Origin: G963667675 sp965197565
GTDB lineage: Bacteria > Chloroflexota > Dehalococcoidia > Lucifugimonadales > UBA3495
NCBI GenBank assembly: GCA_965197565.1
Contig: CBDANK010000003.1
Coordinates: 62,001 to 126,000 of the forward strand
DNA: 64,000 nucleotides
Reading direction: 5' to 3'
Below, one piece after another: positions 25,511 through 34,063 of this stretch. The notes under the pieces are model-generated. The model made no database searches. It saw only the letters and a list, made by a program, of their open reading frames with translations, and was not told the origin of the DNA. Numbering within the stretch: the stretch's first letter is position 1; every line of letters starts with the position of its first letter. The position numbers and the translations under genes are program-made.

Positions 25511-26278
25511 CTACACCCGGACCGGGTAGATTACTTGAACGACGTTACCGTCTCGTAGAGCTTCGAAATACGGGTGGGGACTGGATGGGTTCTGGAGCCA
25601 CCTCCGAGTGAAATAAGCGCACATATTGGCCAGTTGAGCGCCCACGGCGTCTTGCAAGTGCACGAAGCAGGAGTCCTCCAGCAGCGCCGAGGAGTCGATT
25701 CCTTCATCCGACCTAAGGAACTGGGTCATGAATCTCGGTTCCACCGACCTGTTGTCACCGGCCACAATCAGGGCGAAGTCCCTTACCTGAAATTCGACGG
25801 TCATCAGCTGTTCTGGGTCCACGCCGGCTATGTTTAGTTCGTCCATAAATAGATTCAAGGCCGCTAGGAAACGGCTGATGATGGGTTCCGAAGGACTTTG
25901 CCAGAGGGCGTTGGGGTTGTCGCCACTGGCCCGGGCCTTGGCGAAATCCTGCTTGTCAATGTAAGCAACAATGACCGGCGTCTCCCGGCGCAGGAGTATG
26001 TTGAGACAATCCTGGATAAGCTCATCGCGTTTCGAAGGCGGCCAAGACGAATAAACCCCAATGCCCTGGTACACTGCGCCGGCGCGAATCCCCTTGGGAC
26101 CTCCCGGTTCGCCCGGAGTGCGGCCGAAGTGGCGGCGGTAAAGCGCATCGAATTCTCCGTTCATGGATACCGACTGGCTTTCGTGGACCAGCAAGCCCAC
26201 ATGGACGTGATGCGGCTGGTTGGCGTCATTTAGGCTGTTGCCGGTATTGCCGGACTCCCCCAAGTAGGTTAGGTACAT
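25511..26278 (-). CDS. DUF3800 domain-containing protein
   Basis: Begins MYLTYLGESGNTG, the DUF3800 start (usually YLDESG; here Gly replaces Asp), then GLLVHE, a central YIDKQD strand, and late AVGAQLANMCAYFTRR. The family is predicted to be RNase H-like and is common in defence islands and prophages. The Asp-to-Gly change at a probable metal-binding position may mean loss of activity. The ATG at 26278 sits behind GGAGG; the longer frame to 26374 is not needed. It lies downstream of rplY on the same strand. Confidence 0.8.
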   Translation of the reverse strand: MYLTYLGESGNTGNSLNDANQPHHVHVGLLVHESQSVSMNGEFDALYRRHFGRTPGEPGGPKGIRAGAVYQGIGVYSSWPPSKRDELIQDCLNILLRRETPVIVAYIDKQDFAKARASGDNPNALWQSPSEPIISRFLAALNLFMDELNIAGVDPEQLMTVEFQVRDFALIVAGDNRSVEPRFMTQFLRSDEGIDSSALLEDSCFVHLQDAVGAQLANMCAYFTRRWLQNPSSPHPYFEALRDGNVVQVIYPVRV

Positions 26279-26408
26279 AATGCCTCCGAACCTGAACTGT
26301 CGGTCATAATTCCGGTATCGCCTGCGCCCACCCAATCCGCATCCCAAATCCGGAGGTCCCCGCCTACGGTCCAAGCGATGAGACCAAGGCTGCTCTGAAG
26401 CTTTATCT

Positions 26409-27035
26409 TCACTCTTGACCCTCTTCTGCGCTTGACGCGCCGTCCCCTTCGACTGCGCCTTCCTCTTCCACCCTGGACGACTCGATGCGGACCACCAATT
26501 CTTCCGGATCGGTCAGCACGATGACGTTTGAGGGTAGGCTAATGTCACTCACTCTTATCACACCGTCGGGTTCAGTGAGATTGGCCAGGTCTACCTCGGC
26601 CTGGCCGGGCATTTCCAGGGGAAGGGCTTCCACGTCCAATTGACGCAACTGTTGCATTATAGTTCCGCCCGCCGCCCTGGCTCCGGGAGACTCCCCAGTG
26701 AGGACGATCGGCACTTGTGCCGACACCCGCCGGGTGGCTTCCGCCACCAAAAGGTCGACGTGCAGAAGGTCGTCGCGCCGGGGGTCCCATTGGATTTCCC
26801 TGGCGAAGGCTAGTTGATTTCCTTTTTCTCCTTGGACAGTCACCGAGATGGGAGTATTGGCGCCTGCTTGGGCCAGCACCTGAATAAGTCTTGGACCCTC
26901 ACATTGCAGAGACCGAGATTCGATCCCAGGTCCGTATAGGTGTACTGGAATGATTCCGGCGCGGCGCAGTTGACTCACTTTCTTGCCCAGCAGCTCCCTG
27001 GGGGTTAGCTCCAGTTTGATTGCCTCAGTAGTCAT
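26409..27035 (-). CDS. rplY: 50S ribosomal protein L25 (CTC/TL5 type)
   Basis: A 208-residue long-form L25 that binds 5S rRNA. It starts with LELTPRELLGKKVSQLRRAG (L25 N-terminal beta-barrel), continues with HVDLLVAEATRRV and the C-terminal TL5 domain (VIVLTDPEELVVRIE), and ends in an acidic, Glu/Ala-rich tail typical of the CTC form. A GGAGAGAC ribosome site precedes the ATG. It is divergent from the hydrolase at 27226. Confidence 0.93.
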   Translation of the reverse strand: MTTEAIKLELTPRELLGKKVSQLRRAGIIPVHLYGPGIESRSLQCEGPRLIQVLAQAGANTPISVTVQGEKGNQLAFAREIQWDPRRDDLLHVDLLVAEATRRVSAQVPIVLTGESPGARAAGGTIMQQLRQLDVEALPLEMPGQAEVDLANLTEPDGVIRVSDISLPSNVIVLTDPEELVVRIESSRVEEEGAVEGDGASSAEEGQE

Positions 27036-27225
27036 GATTACTGTCTCTCCTCCACGGGTTGGCTGTTGGACCCGCCGGTCGGCATCGATAGAGGTCTTTT
27101 ACTTGGCCGTCTAATGATAGCACCGAGAGAGCGGCAAAGAAAACCTGGACGGCTCCGACGCTCAGCGAGTCCCATTATTGACAGTCGGGTTATCATGGTT
27201 TTGATACCGAACCGGGAGGCAGGAA

Positions 27226-28137
27226 ATGGCTTCTTCCCCAGAGACCGCCCAAGGCATGACCCTTCACCAAGCCGCACGGCAATTGGGTGTGCCTTTCACC
27301 CAGGAGAACGAAGCCGCCGACAGGTCCGTTCTGGTGAATGGAGCCAACTTTCACTACCTCGAGTGGGGGGATATCGCCAACCCTACGGTGCTGATGCTGC
27401 ACGGGGCTTTGCAACAGGCCCACAGTTGGGACTTCGTCAGCCTGGCGTTTTCCGACGATTTCCACGTCCTGGCCCTCGACCAGCGGGGCCACGGGGACAG
27501 CGATTGGGCGCCGGAGGGAGACTACTCAATTGAAGCCCAGCAGAGAGACATCGACGGGTTTGCCGAAGCCCTTGGGCTGAATAGTTTCATTCTGATCGGC
27601 CATTCTATGGGAGGGCGCAACGCTTACGTTTGGGCCTCGCGCCATCCAAAGGCTCTCAAAGCATTGGTGATAGTCGACACCGGGCCGGAGATACAGCGGC
27701 GCGGCCAAGAGAGAATTCAGCGCTTTCGCGAGTTGCCCGACGAGTTAGACACTTTTGAAGAGTTTGCTCAGAGGGTTCAAGAGTATACTGGGCGCAGCCG
27801 TGAGCAGACCCTGGGCGCACTGAAATACAGCATCCGCCAGCGTTCCGACGGCAAATGGACCTGGAAATACGACAAACTGATACGCACTCCGGGCAGACGG
27901 GAAACTGCTTGGACCCCGGAACAGTTGTGGGAGTGTGTTGGCCGCATCGATTGCCCGACCCTGGTGGTGCGGGGCGGCCAGAGCGACTTGTTCCTTGAGG
28001 AAACCATGGACCGGATGCAGCGGGCCATTCCCAATTGCGTCACAGCGACCATTCCCCGGGCGGGTCACTTGGTCCAGGGCGACAACCCGGTGGACTTCGT
28101 GGCGGCAGTCCGAGATTTGTTGCACCGGGTCATCTAG
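27226..28137 (+). CDS. alpha/beta hydrolase
   Basis: A 303-residue alpha/beta-hydrolase fold enzyme. The oxyanion segment is LMLHGALQQAHSWD, the nucleophile elbow is GHSMGG, the acid is probably the Asp in VVRGGQSDLF, and the catalytic His is in PRAGHLVQGDNP. There is no signal peptide. Substrates in this family range from esters to C-C bonds and halides; nothing local narrows it. It is transcribed alone, divergent from rplY and convergent with the ferritin/VIT1 gene. Confidence 0.88.
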   Translation: MASSPETAQGMTLHQAARQLGVPFTQENEAADRSVLVNGANFHYLEWGDIANPTVLMLHGALQQAHSWDFVSLAFSDDFHVLALDQRGHGDSDWAPEGDYSIEAQQRDIDGFAEALGLNSFILIGHSMGGRNAYVWASRHPKALKALVIVDTGPEIQRRGQERIQRFRELPDELDTFEEFAQRVQEYTGRSREQTLGALKYSIRQRSDGKWTWKYDKLIRTPGRRETAWTPEQLWECVGRIDCPTLVVRGGQSDLFLEETMDRMQRAIPNCVTATIPRAGHLVQGDNPVDFVAAVRDLLHRVI

Positions 28138-28187
28138 CGCTTCGCTCCTCGAATCCGTCATCAACGCGCGGGCCGCAACTGGTTTGC

Positions 28188-29411
28188 CTAGGTGACTAGC
28201 CGGGGAATGCCGTCGCCCAAGGCAAAGCCGATGGCTGCCGATACCGCGCCGATGCCCAGGATTTCCAAGCCCTGAAAGAAGGGCGACCTTTGCACCAAGC
28301 GTCCTTTGCCCACGCCCAGCACAAACAAGCCCAGGAGGGACACGGCCACCGCGACGCCAATCGCGGTCCTTCCACTCAAGACCAAGTGAGGGACAATGGG
28401 CACAAGAGCGGCTAGGATGAACGAGAGCCCCATGACCAAAGCGTCCTTGACCGGATTGGAGGTGTCATCGGGGCTGATGCCCAGCTCTTTTTCCACCAAG
28501 GTGCGGAGCCACAGGTCTTTGTCTTGGGCGATTTCGTTGGCCATATGCTGGGCCTCCGCATAGCTTCTGCCTTCCCTCTGGAAGATCACAGTCAGCTCGG
28601 CCAACTCTTCCGCCGGTTTGGTTTCCAATTCTTCGGCTTCCCGCTCTATCTCCACCCGCCGCACGTCCTGTTCGGCCCGAGAACCTAGATAAGCGCCGGT
28701 GGCCATGGAGATCATTCCGGCCAGAGCTCCAGCCAGTCCGGCCACCAGCACCGTGGAAGTTTGGTCCACGGCCACGGCCACCGAAGTCACCAGGGCCAAG
28801 GTGCTCAGGATGCCGTCCTGGGCTCCGAACACCACCTCCCTAAGCCTGCCCAACGACGCCACCCGCCAACGCTCCCGGTCGATTTCCATGGCGGCGGTAA
28901 CGTAAGTCTCCAGGTTGGACCCGGCTATGTTCACCACCTCGACAACGTTTTGATCGGTTTCCGCCGCGGGTTGTGTGCTTGGAACGGGACTTTCCTGAGT
29001 AAGGGGTCTCTGGACTTCCAGTTGGTCCAGAGCCGTGGTGAACATCTCAAGATGGTGACGCTCCCTTTCCAGGGCCAGGGCGAAAGACTCGGCGGCGTCG
29101 GTCCGGCCTTCATCCAAGGCGTCCCGAATCATCCGGGGATAAACGACGCTGAACTCCTTGGCCTCAGACGTGGTGACTGTACGGAGGTTCTCTTTGGTAG
29201 TGCCGATGTCCCCGGAGACCCGCAAGTGATTCAGGCCGTGTATGGTCTCGGCGCCCGCCACTTCCTGGAAGACTTGAGCGACCTCTGGGTGCCCCTCTTC
29301 CAAGGCTCGATGAGCGTAGGCATTGTACTTTAGGTACGCCATTGCCTCGGCGACTATGGCGTTCCAAAGGTTCCTTTCCGTTTTGGTGAGTGTCGAAGCG
29401 TCTAAGGCCAT
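28188..29411 (-). CDS. rubrerythrin/ferritin-like domain fused to VIT1/CCC1 iron transporter (MbfA-like)
   Basis: N-terminal ferritin-like diiron domain (about 1-150): the EAMAYLKY helix, AETIHGLNHL and the paired ERERHHLEMF helix supply the Glu/His ligands. After a Pro/Thr-rich linker comes a VIT1/CCC1 domain (VVFGAQDGILSTLALVTSV), with further membrane helices to the end. This is the architecture of membrane-bound ferritin MbfA, which senses or binds iron in the cytoplasm and exports it. The ATG at 29411 is used; the longer frame overlaps the upstream gene. It probably guards against iron and peroxide stress. Confidence 0.85.
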   Translation of the reverse strand: MALDASTLTKTERNLWNAIVAEAMAYLKYNAYAHRALEEGHPEVAQVFQEVAGAETIHGLNHLRVSGDIGTTKENLRTVTTSEAKEFSVVYPRMIRDALDEGRTDAAESFALALERERHHLEMFTTALDQLEVQRPLTQESPVPSTQPAAETDQNVVEVVNIAGSNLETYVTAAMEIDRERWRVASLGRLREVVFGAQDGILSTLALVTSVAVAVDQTSTVLVAGLAGALAGMISMATGAYLGSRAEQDVRRVEIEREAEELETKPAEELAELTVIFQREGRSYAEAQHMANEIAQDKDLWLRTLVEKELGISPDDTSNPVKDALVMGLSFILAALVPIVPHLVLSGRTAIGVAVAVSLLGLFVLGVGKGRLVQRSPFFQGLEILGIGAVSAAIGFALGDGIPRLVT

Positions 29412-29470
29412 AATAGACGTCCTTTCCTGGGTCGGGACGCAAACAACGAGAAATAAATCGGCGCTATGTC

Positions 29471-29866
29471 TCACCCACTGGGCGAAGCGTGATGGGCGGT
29501 CATTCGCCATCCCAAGGGCGTGCGAACGAATATATTGGTTGCCAGCACGCCGAAGTTGCTGGCCTGGCCTTGCAACACGCTGGAGATGTTCTCAACGCAG
29601 GTCACCCAACCGCAATCTCCTTGCACTGCCGCGTTTACGTAGTGGATGTTGAAGTGCATCAAGGTGGTGTTGTCGAATATCCGTTGCCAGCTTTCCCGGA
29701 CCTTGTCCCAGCCGGCCAGCGGAGGCCACCCCGGATGCACGCACAAAGCTCGCCCCGAAGCCTCCCAAGCAGCCTCCATCGCATCGATGTCCAAGGCGCC
29801 GAAGGCGTCGTAGAACCGCTGATTGGCTTCTTTGACAGCTTGAATATCTGGCTCGTCTGACTGCAC
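29471..29866 (-). CDS. nuclear transport factor 2 (SnoaL-like) family protein
   Basis: A 131-residue NTF2-like cone fold: an N-terminal helix (AVKEANQRFYDAFGALDIDA), HPGWPPLAGWDKVRESW, then strands ending GWRMTAHHAS. The family includes small enzymes and ligand-binding proteins; DUF4440/SnoaL-like members of this type often have no known substrate. It is on the same strand as the ferritin/VIT1 gene, 59 bases upstream of it. Confidence 0.85.
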   Translation of the reverse strand: MQSDEPDIQAVKEANQRFYDAFGALDIDAMEAAWEASGRALCVHPGWPPLAGWDKVRESWQRIFDNTTLMHFNIHYVNAAVQGDCGWVTCVENISSVLQGQASNFGVLATNIFVRTPLGWRMTAHHASPSG

Positions 29867-29923
29867 TATATCTACAACTCCGGTTTAATACCCTCGGCGT
29901 CAGAGCAACAGCTATAAAGAGAA

Positions 29924-29944
29924 GGGCCGGGCTAACCCCGGCCC
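29924..29944 (-). terminator. rho-independent terminator of the NIPSNAP gene
   Basis: Perfect 8-bp stem GGGCCGGG / CCCGGCCC with a 5-base loop; on the minus strand it runs into TTCTCTTT. It lies 57 bases past the NIPSNAP stop and before the NTF2-like gene. Confidence 0.7.
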
Positions 29945-30000
29945 CTGTTTGCCGCCCCGGCTTTGAACGGAAGCAGGCTTCTCGAATGGGGACTGGAAGC

Positions 30001-30621
30001 CTAGTGCATGGGCGAGAAGGAAGCGGGCACCAACAGTTTGTTTTCCATACTGATCAGAAATTCCTGGGTGGGCGGCGGCCAGTTGGGGTTCTTGACCGCC
30101 TCGGCTCGAATCCTGGTGCGCTCGGCCAAATCTTTGTAGGGCCAGATATGGACCCATTTGTTTAATTCGCCAAGCTCGGTATACATAGCCGCGGCCAGAG
30201 GCGAGTATTCTTCCCGGTGAGGCACTGACGCCTCCCAAATTTTAATCACTTCGCTCATGGACCCTGTTTTGTAAATGTAGCTCCGCATCTCGTAGATACC
30301 GCCCAAGGCTTGGCCGCCTCCCAAGGGGCGCATAAACGGCGCTGGCGTAAAGATTTCCGAATTCAAGCTCAGATAAACATCGGGGTCGTTATGCGGCGGC
30401 CAGTTGGGGTCTTTGGCGGCTTCCTCCCGCACCCGGGTACGCTCCTCCAAGTTTTCATAGGGCCATACGTGGATCACCTGGTTTAGCGGGCCGACCTCAG
30501 TATGCCAAAAAGCCCCCAGCTTGGAATATTTCTCCCGGTGGGGAAGGGCCTCGGCAAAGTTTTCCTCGAAACTAGCAACTGCGCCGGGTTTCAAGTCGTA
30601 TGTGCGCACTTCGTAAATCAT
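30001..30621 (-). CDS. NIPSNAP family protein with two NIPSNAP domains
   Basis: A duplicated alpha-beta barrel: the first repeat starts MIYEVRTYDLKPG and contains VIHVWPYENLEERTRVR; the second starts GGIYEMRSYIYKTG and contains WVHIWPYKDLAERTRIR. Each ends in a KDPNWPP/KNPNWPP turn. The ATG at 30621 has AAGGAG 6 bases upstream. NIPSNAP proteins are dimeric-barrel relatives of unknown function, often near catabolic genes. It is monocistronic by its terminator. Confidence 0.88.
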   Translation of the reverse strand: MIYEVRTYDLKPGAVASFEENFAEALPHREKYSKLGAFWHTEVGPLNQVIHVWPYENLEERTRVREEAAKDPNWPPHNDPDVYLSLNSEIFTPAPFMRPLGGGQALGGIYEMRSYIYKTGSMSEVIKIWEASVPHREEYSPLAAAMYTELGELNKWVHIWPYKDLAERTRIRAEAVKNPNWPPPTQEFLISMENKLLVPASFSPMH

Positions 30622-31277
30622 AGAAGCTCCTTTTTGCGATCCTGATAAAGCCGGAGCATAAGCGTCCAAGGCAGTTACAGGGTGAGAGTCACCAACCCAG
30701 TGTAGCAAAAACCCTGACAACGGGCAATCGGTTTTGCTCGTCGGCCCAAGGCTATCACATTAGAAACAACCCATCCGTCACTCCGGCTTTCGCCGGAGTC
30801 CAGAAGCCACTATGCGGCCGACTGCCGTGACAACATTAGGGAATTCGGGGCCTAGATTCCCGCCTCCGGAGACCTTTGCGTAACCCCCACCCCTGTCATT
30901 ATTATGAAAATAGGCCATTTTCATCCCCTTACGTGGCCTTCACAAGGCCATCAGCAATTCCGAACGCAGCGAAGCCCTTTGGCTGCTCTCAGGATAAACT
31001 CCGTGAGGAATCTCAAACCTATGTTAGCAAGCACTGGGTCTGTAGCTGGACCGAGGCGACGACTCTGGCCCAACGCCTTAGATTCCTCCCTCCGGTCGGA
31101 ATGACAAGTTGAGCGACCAGTTACGCAAAGGTCTCCCTCCGCGGGAATGACGATGTGCGGTTTTACTGACAACGGACAATGGAAGCCCCTGATAGAAAGA
31201 CAGGGCCAGCAACCCCAAGCGAGGCAATATTGTTTATACTGGGACTTTCGCTACACCTGTGAATTGGAGTCTTAACT
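30622..31277. repeat. gene-free interval made of degenerate hairpin repeats
   Basis: About 650 bases without a supported gene. It contains a Chloroflexota-style CACTCCGGCTTTCGCCGGAG palindrome (about 30779-30798), a degenerate copy of the GTCATTC-type repeat (AATTCCGAACGCAGCG near 30956 and TTAGATTCCTCCCTC...GGAATGACA near 31078-31106), and a further GGGAATGAC at 31143. The last 40 bases are the leader of the FAH gene. Confidence 0.6.
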
Positions 31278-32195
31278 ATGAAAATTATGAGGTTCGAATT
31301 GCCCGGCTCTCCAGGGGAAACCAAGGTCGGATTCGTCGACCTTGGCAATAACCAGGCCGTGGACTCCGCTGCCGTCTTGGGGCGCATGGGCATCGAGGAG
31401 CCCTTGGGCCGGGTCGTGAACCTTATTGCATACAACGCGGAGCAATCGGGGGCGCTATCACTGGGGTTGAAAGATATTGACCGGTACGACGCCCCCAGAT
31501 GGCGGCTGGATGAAGTCGTTTTTTTACCGTCAATCGAGGCCGGGTCACTGAGAGACTTCATCGCTTTCGAGCAGCACATCGGGACCATCAGAAGCCGCCG
31601 CGGCGGCGATATACCCGAGGCCTGGTACCGGATGCCCATCTACTACAAAGGAAATCACCGCTCTTTGCTGGGCCACGACCAGCAGCTAACCTGGCCGAGG
31701 TACTCGCAGCAAATGGACTATGAACTGGAGTTGGCTTGCATCATCGGCAAACAGGGGACCGACCTAACCGAGACCGAAGCCGAAGCTTACATCGGCGGCT
31801 ATGCGATTATGAATGATTGGAGCGCCCGGGACATACAGATGGAGGAAATGAGCGTCGGCCTGGGACCCAGCAAGGGGAAGGACTTCGGCACGTCCATTGG
31901 TCCTTGGGTGGTGACCCCCGAAGAGTTCAATCCCGCCGACGCCCGGATGACCGCCCGGATCAACGGGGAAGTGTGGTCCGACGGGAATATCGGACAGATC
32001 CATTGGAGCTTCCCCCAGATGATCGTTCACGCATCCATGGCTGAAGTCCTGTATCCCGGCGACATTCTTGGTTCCGGCACAGTCGGCGGGGGCTGCGGGC
32101 TGGAGTTGGAGCGGTGGCTGCAATCGGGCGACGTGGTAGAGTTGGAGGTGGAAGGCATCGGAGTGCTGCGCAACCGGGTGGTGCGGCGGGGGTAG
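31278..32195 (+). CDS. fumarylacetoacetate hydrolase family protein
   Basis: A 305-residue FAH-fold protein. The metal-binding acidic residues are in YELELACIIG and the following helix; NDWSARDIQ, GKDFGTSIGPWVVTPEE and the C-terminal GTVGGGCGLELERWL complete the family pattern. These enzymes hydrolyse or decarboxylate beta-diketo and related acids in aromatic catabolism. The neighbours do not reveal the pathway. No clear AGGAGG is seen; TCTTAACT precedes the ATG. Confidence 0.9.
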   Translation: MKIMRFELPGSPGETKVGFVDLGNNQAVDSAAVLGRMGIEEPLGRVVNLIAYNAEQSGALSLGLKDIDRYDAPRWRLDEVVFLPSIEAGSLRDFIAFEQHIGTIRSRRGGDIPEAWYRMPIYYKGNHRSLLGHDQQLTWPRYSQQMDYELELACIIGKQGTDLTETEAEAYIGGYAIMNDWSARDIQMEEMSVGLGPSKGKDFGTSIGPWVVTPEEFNPADARMTARINGEVWSDGNIGQIHWSFPQMIVHASMAEVLYPGDILGSGTVGGGCGLELERWLQSGDVVELEVEGIGVLRNRVVRRG

Positions 32196-32455
32196 CGGCA
32201 TCTAAGAAATCTTTGAACATCGGTTTGATCAGAAACCTCGGCTTGTACACAATGCTCGTCCCTGGACAGATGGCGACGGCCTCGGCGGCGTTCCTCTCGC
32301 AACACCTTCCGGTAGCTCTCAACCGGGTCACTGGACGCGGCCGAACCGTGTTGAACCAATAATTGTAGGGGAAGAAGGGATTCAGAACTCAAAAGCTGTG
32401 AACGGTTGCGCGAGACTGTGGAGGTTATCGACATTTGTGTCGGCAAAGGAGGCTC
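32196..32455. other. interval without a supported gene
   Basis: Between FAH and hicB. A minus-strand open frame (32027-32446) runs through it but overlaps the FAH gene and lacks a ribosome site; parts (YRKVLREERRRGRR) look weakly coding, so a decayed gene is possible. Confidence 0.25.
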
Positions 32456-32893
32456 TTAAGCAGTGGCGAGTTGATGCATCTCAACCACAAGCTCGTTTCC
32501 AAGGGCCCGCAGCGCTTTGTTAATACGGCTAGGAGCGGTGCCATGACGGGGGTCGAGCATACGGCGCACGGATTTCTCGTCTGTGCCGAGACGTTCAGCC
32601 AATGATACCTGAGTCAGGCCACTGCTCATAAAAGCGAGCGCCAAGGCAGCCTTGGCCGCCATGTCAGCAGGCACAGCAACAAGGCGTTCACCCGGCAGAG
32701 GCTCGCTTGGCGCGGGGATGGCCTCGTTGTCGGTTATCAGGGCGGCTATGGCTTCCTCCAGCGCATCTTGCGCCTCTTCCAACGCCTCGGCTTCATCTAC
32801 CCCGGAGGTATGACACCATTCAATGTCACGGAATGATACAACCACCTCATCCGTTCCCGAATGCCATAACTCCGCGGGGTAAGCAAACCTCAT
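32456..32893 (-). CDS. hicB: HicB family antitoxin with C-terminal HTH
   Basis: N-terminal partial RNase H fold (MRFAYPAELWHSGTDEVVVS, then DIEWCHTSGVDEAEALEEAQ) and a C-terminal helix-turn-helix (SGLTQVSLAERLGTDEKSVR). It binds HicA and represses its own operon. The ATG at 32893 has AAGGA upstream; an earlier ATG overlaps the hicA stop and would add nine residues. It is intact and follows hicA. Confidence 0.88.
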   Translation of the reverse strand: MRFAYPAELWHSGTDEVVVSFRDIEWCHTSGVDEAEALEEAQDALEEAIAALITDNEAIPAPSEPLPGERLVAVPADMAAKAALALAFMSSGLTQVSLAERLGTDEKSVRRMLDPRHGTAPSRINKALRALGNELVVEMHQLATA

Positions 32894-32916
32894 AACTTTT
32901 TCCTTTTGTGTTTGAT

Positions 32917-33132
32917 TCATAGTAGGTCTCTCCTATCAAGTCCCAGGTCTCGAATCATCTTCGATAGCAAGCCTGGACCTAGCTCCTTGCGCCGGTTCTT
33001 CACGATGGTCTTATGGCTGCCATAGTAGAGAGTGATATGGCTACCCTTGCCGCGCTTGGAATCAACGTTTACCCCAACACCTCGCTTCCGGCCTAGCTCC
33101 TCTATCCGCTTTATAAATTCTCTGCCCTTCAT
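32917..33132 (-). CDS. hicA: HicA mRNA interferase toxin
   Basis: A double-stranded RNA-binding-like fold toxin with the catalytic histidine in GKGSHITLYYG and the preceding KGREFIKRIEELG helix. It cleaves mRNA when HicB is lost. The protein may start at MKGREF (33132) or at ATG 33144, four codons earlier. The gene ends where the alternative hicB start begins, so the two are translationally coupled. Confidence 0.87.
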   Translation of the reverse strand: MKGREFIKRIEELGRKRGVGVNVDSKRGKGSHITLYYGSHKTIVKNRRKELGPGLLSKMIRDLGLDRRDLL

Positions 33133-33196
33133 GTAACGTATCATAGGTCAGGAATGCCCGAAAGAGGATGGTATTCGGATACATCTGCCCTAATTT

Positions 33197-33453
33197 TTAG
33201 TCATCACTCTCCGTCGCACACTCCATGACTACCACTGCGTTACGCCACTCCTGTAACCACTCCCATTCATGCTCTTGATGGTTGGGGGACCTGATGGGGG
33301 GTAGATGAAATGAATGACGCGAAAACCCTCTCTGCCCAACAGATTCATTTCACGTTAGATGTCGTCCCACATACCGGGCAGAGCAGTTGGGCCTTTGCCG
33401 GTATCGTCAAGAAGGGTTTCGGGGGGATGAATAATCTCGTATTCGTACTTCAT
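33197..33453 (-). pseudogene. small conserved hypothetical gene, broken by a stop and a frameshift
   Basis: From an ATG at 33453 with AGGAG upstream: MKYEYEIIHPPETLLDDTGK, then ALPGMWDDI, then an in-frame TAA (TTA to TAA would explain it), REMNLLGREGFRVIHFIYPP, and a one-base gap in a run of C, after which NHQEHEWEWLQEWRNAVVVM continues to a TAA at 33197. The whole reads as one ~85-residue protein resembling DUF4177-type small proteins. Two independent lesions argue for decay. Confidence 0.5.
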
Positions 33454-33561
33454 GGCTCTCCTGTTTTAGGAGCTGTTCTCCATCGCTTGGGTAAACAACC
33501 TACGGTGGCTTGCTTCACCAGCCTTCAAGTTATTGTAGCCGAGCCCGTTGAGGATACTATA

Positions 33562-33744
33562 CTAATCTAGGTTTTCCGAGTCCTGGCATTCGCCCGTATC
33601 AGGGTCCCAAAACACCCACTCCCAATCGTGCCCGACGGCTTGAACCGCGTCGGCGAGAGTATATGCGTTCACATTGTTATTACGGTCATCGCGGTAACTG
33701 TGATACAATACTGGGGCGCCAATGTTGAAAAAGTCGATGTACAC
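33562..33744 (-). CDS. hypothetical protein fragment (60 aa)
   Basis: The 60-residue frame from a GTG at 33744 reads plausibly (LYHSYRDDRNNNVNAYTLAD; HDWEWVFWDPDTGECQD). The same frame is open further upstream (IVEREIVEPVYIDFF), and the next frame upstream encodes YPWGVTKDEDCLRPRAIALG, so the true gene may be longer, reaching ~33870, with one frameshift near 33775. The family was not recognised. Confidence 0.4.
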   Translation of the reverse strand: MYIDFFNIGAPVLYHSYRDDRNNNVNAYTLADAVQAVGHDWEWVFWDPDTGECQDSENLD

Positions 33745-33898
33745 CGGTTCGACAATTTCCCGTTCAACTATCCTGTCTCAATTCGCAAAAATCCCAATGC
33801 GATAGCCCTGGGGCGAAGACAGTCCTCATCCTTTGTCACGCCCCACGGATAAGCTATAGTATATGGTTGCAGCCCAGGCATAGTAGCGGAAAGGGAAC

Positions 33899-34063
33899 AT
33901 GGGACCGAGATTAAAAGAGAATGGCGTAGAGAGGGCCGACGCGTGGGTCGACCGGGCGCTGCGGTGGTTCATCTTTCCTCAAATCGTGGCGGCGTGCTCT
34001 CTAGCCGTGGGTAATGGTGCTAGCTACGTGTCGCGTTGTTCAGATAACTCTGATTGGAAATAG
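33899..34063 (+). pseudogene. 5' fragment of a membrane protein gene, cut at the STAND gene
   Basis: An ATG at 33899 behind AAAGGGA opens a frame with ADAWVDRALRWFIFPQIVAA and a hydrophobic helix, which stops abruptly at 34063 inside the 3' end of the opposing HEPN-STAND gene. The last ~15 residues are the antisense of that gene, so the original 3' part is missing. A possible continuation lies on the other side at 36549-36720. Confidence 0.4.

Noticed and set aside
32027..32446. Minus-strand 139-codon frame between FAH and hicB
   Set aside because: It overlaps the well-supported FAH gene and has no ribosome site; only short stretches look coding.
33310..33570. Plus-strand 86-codon frame
   Set aside because: It is antisense to a decayed minus-strand gene with a ribosome site and coherent protein text.
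33628..33852. Plus-strand 74-codon frame
   Set aside because: No ribosome site, and the opposite strand has more protein-like text.
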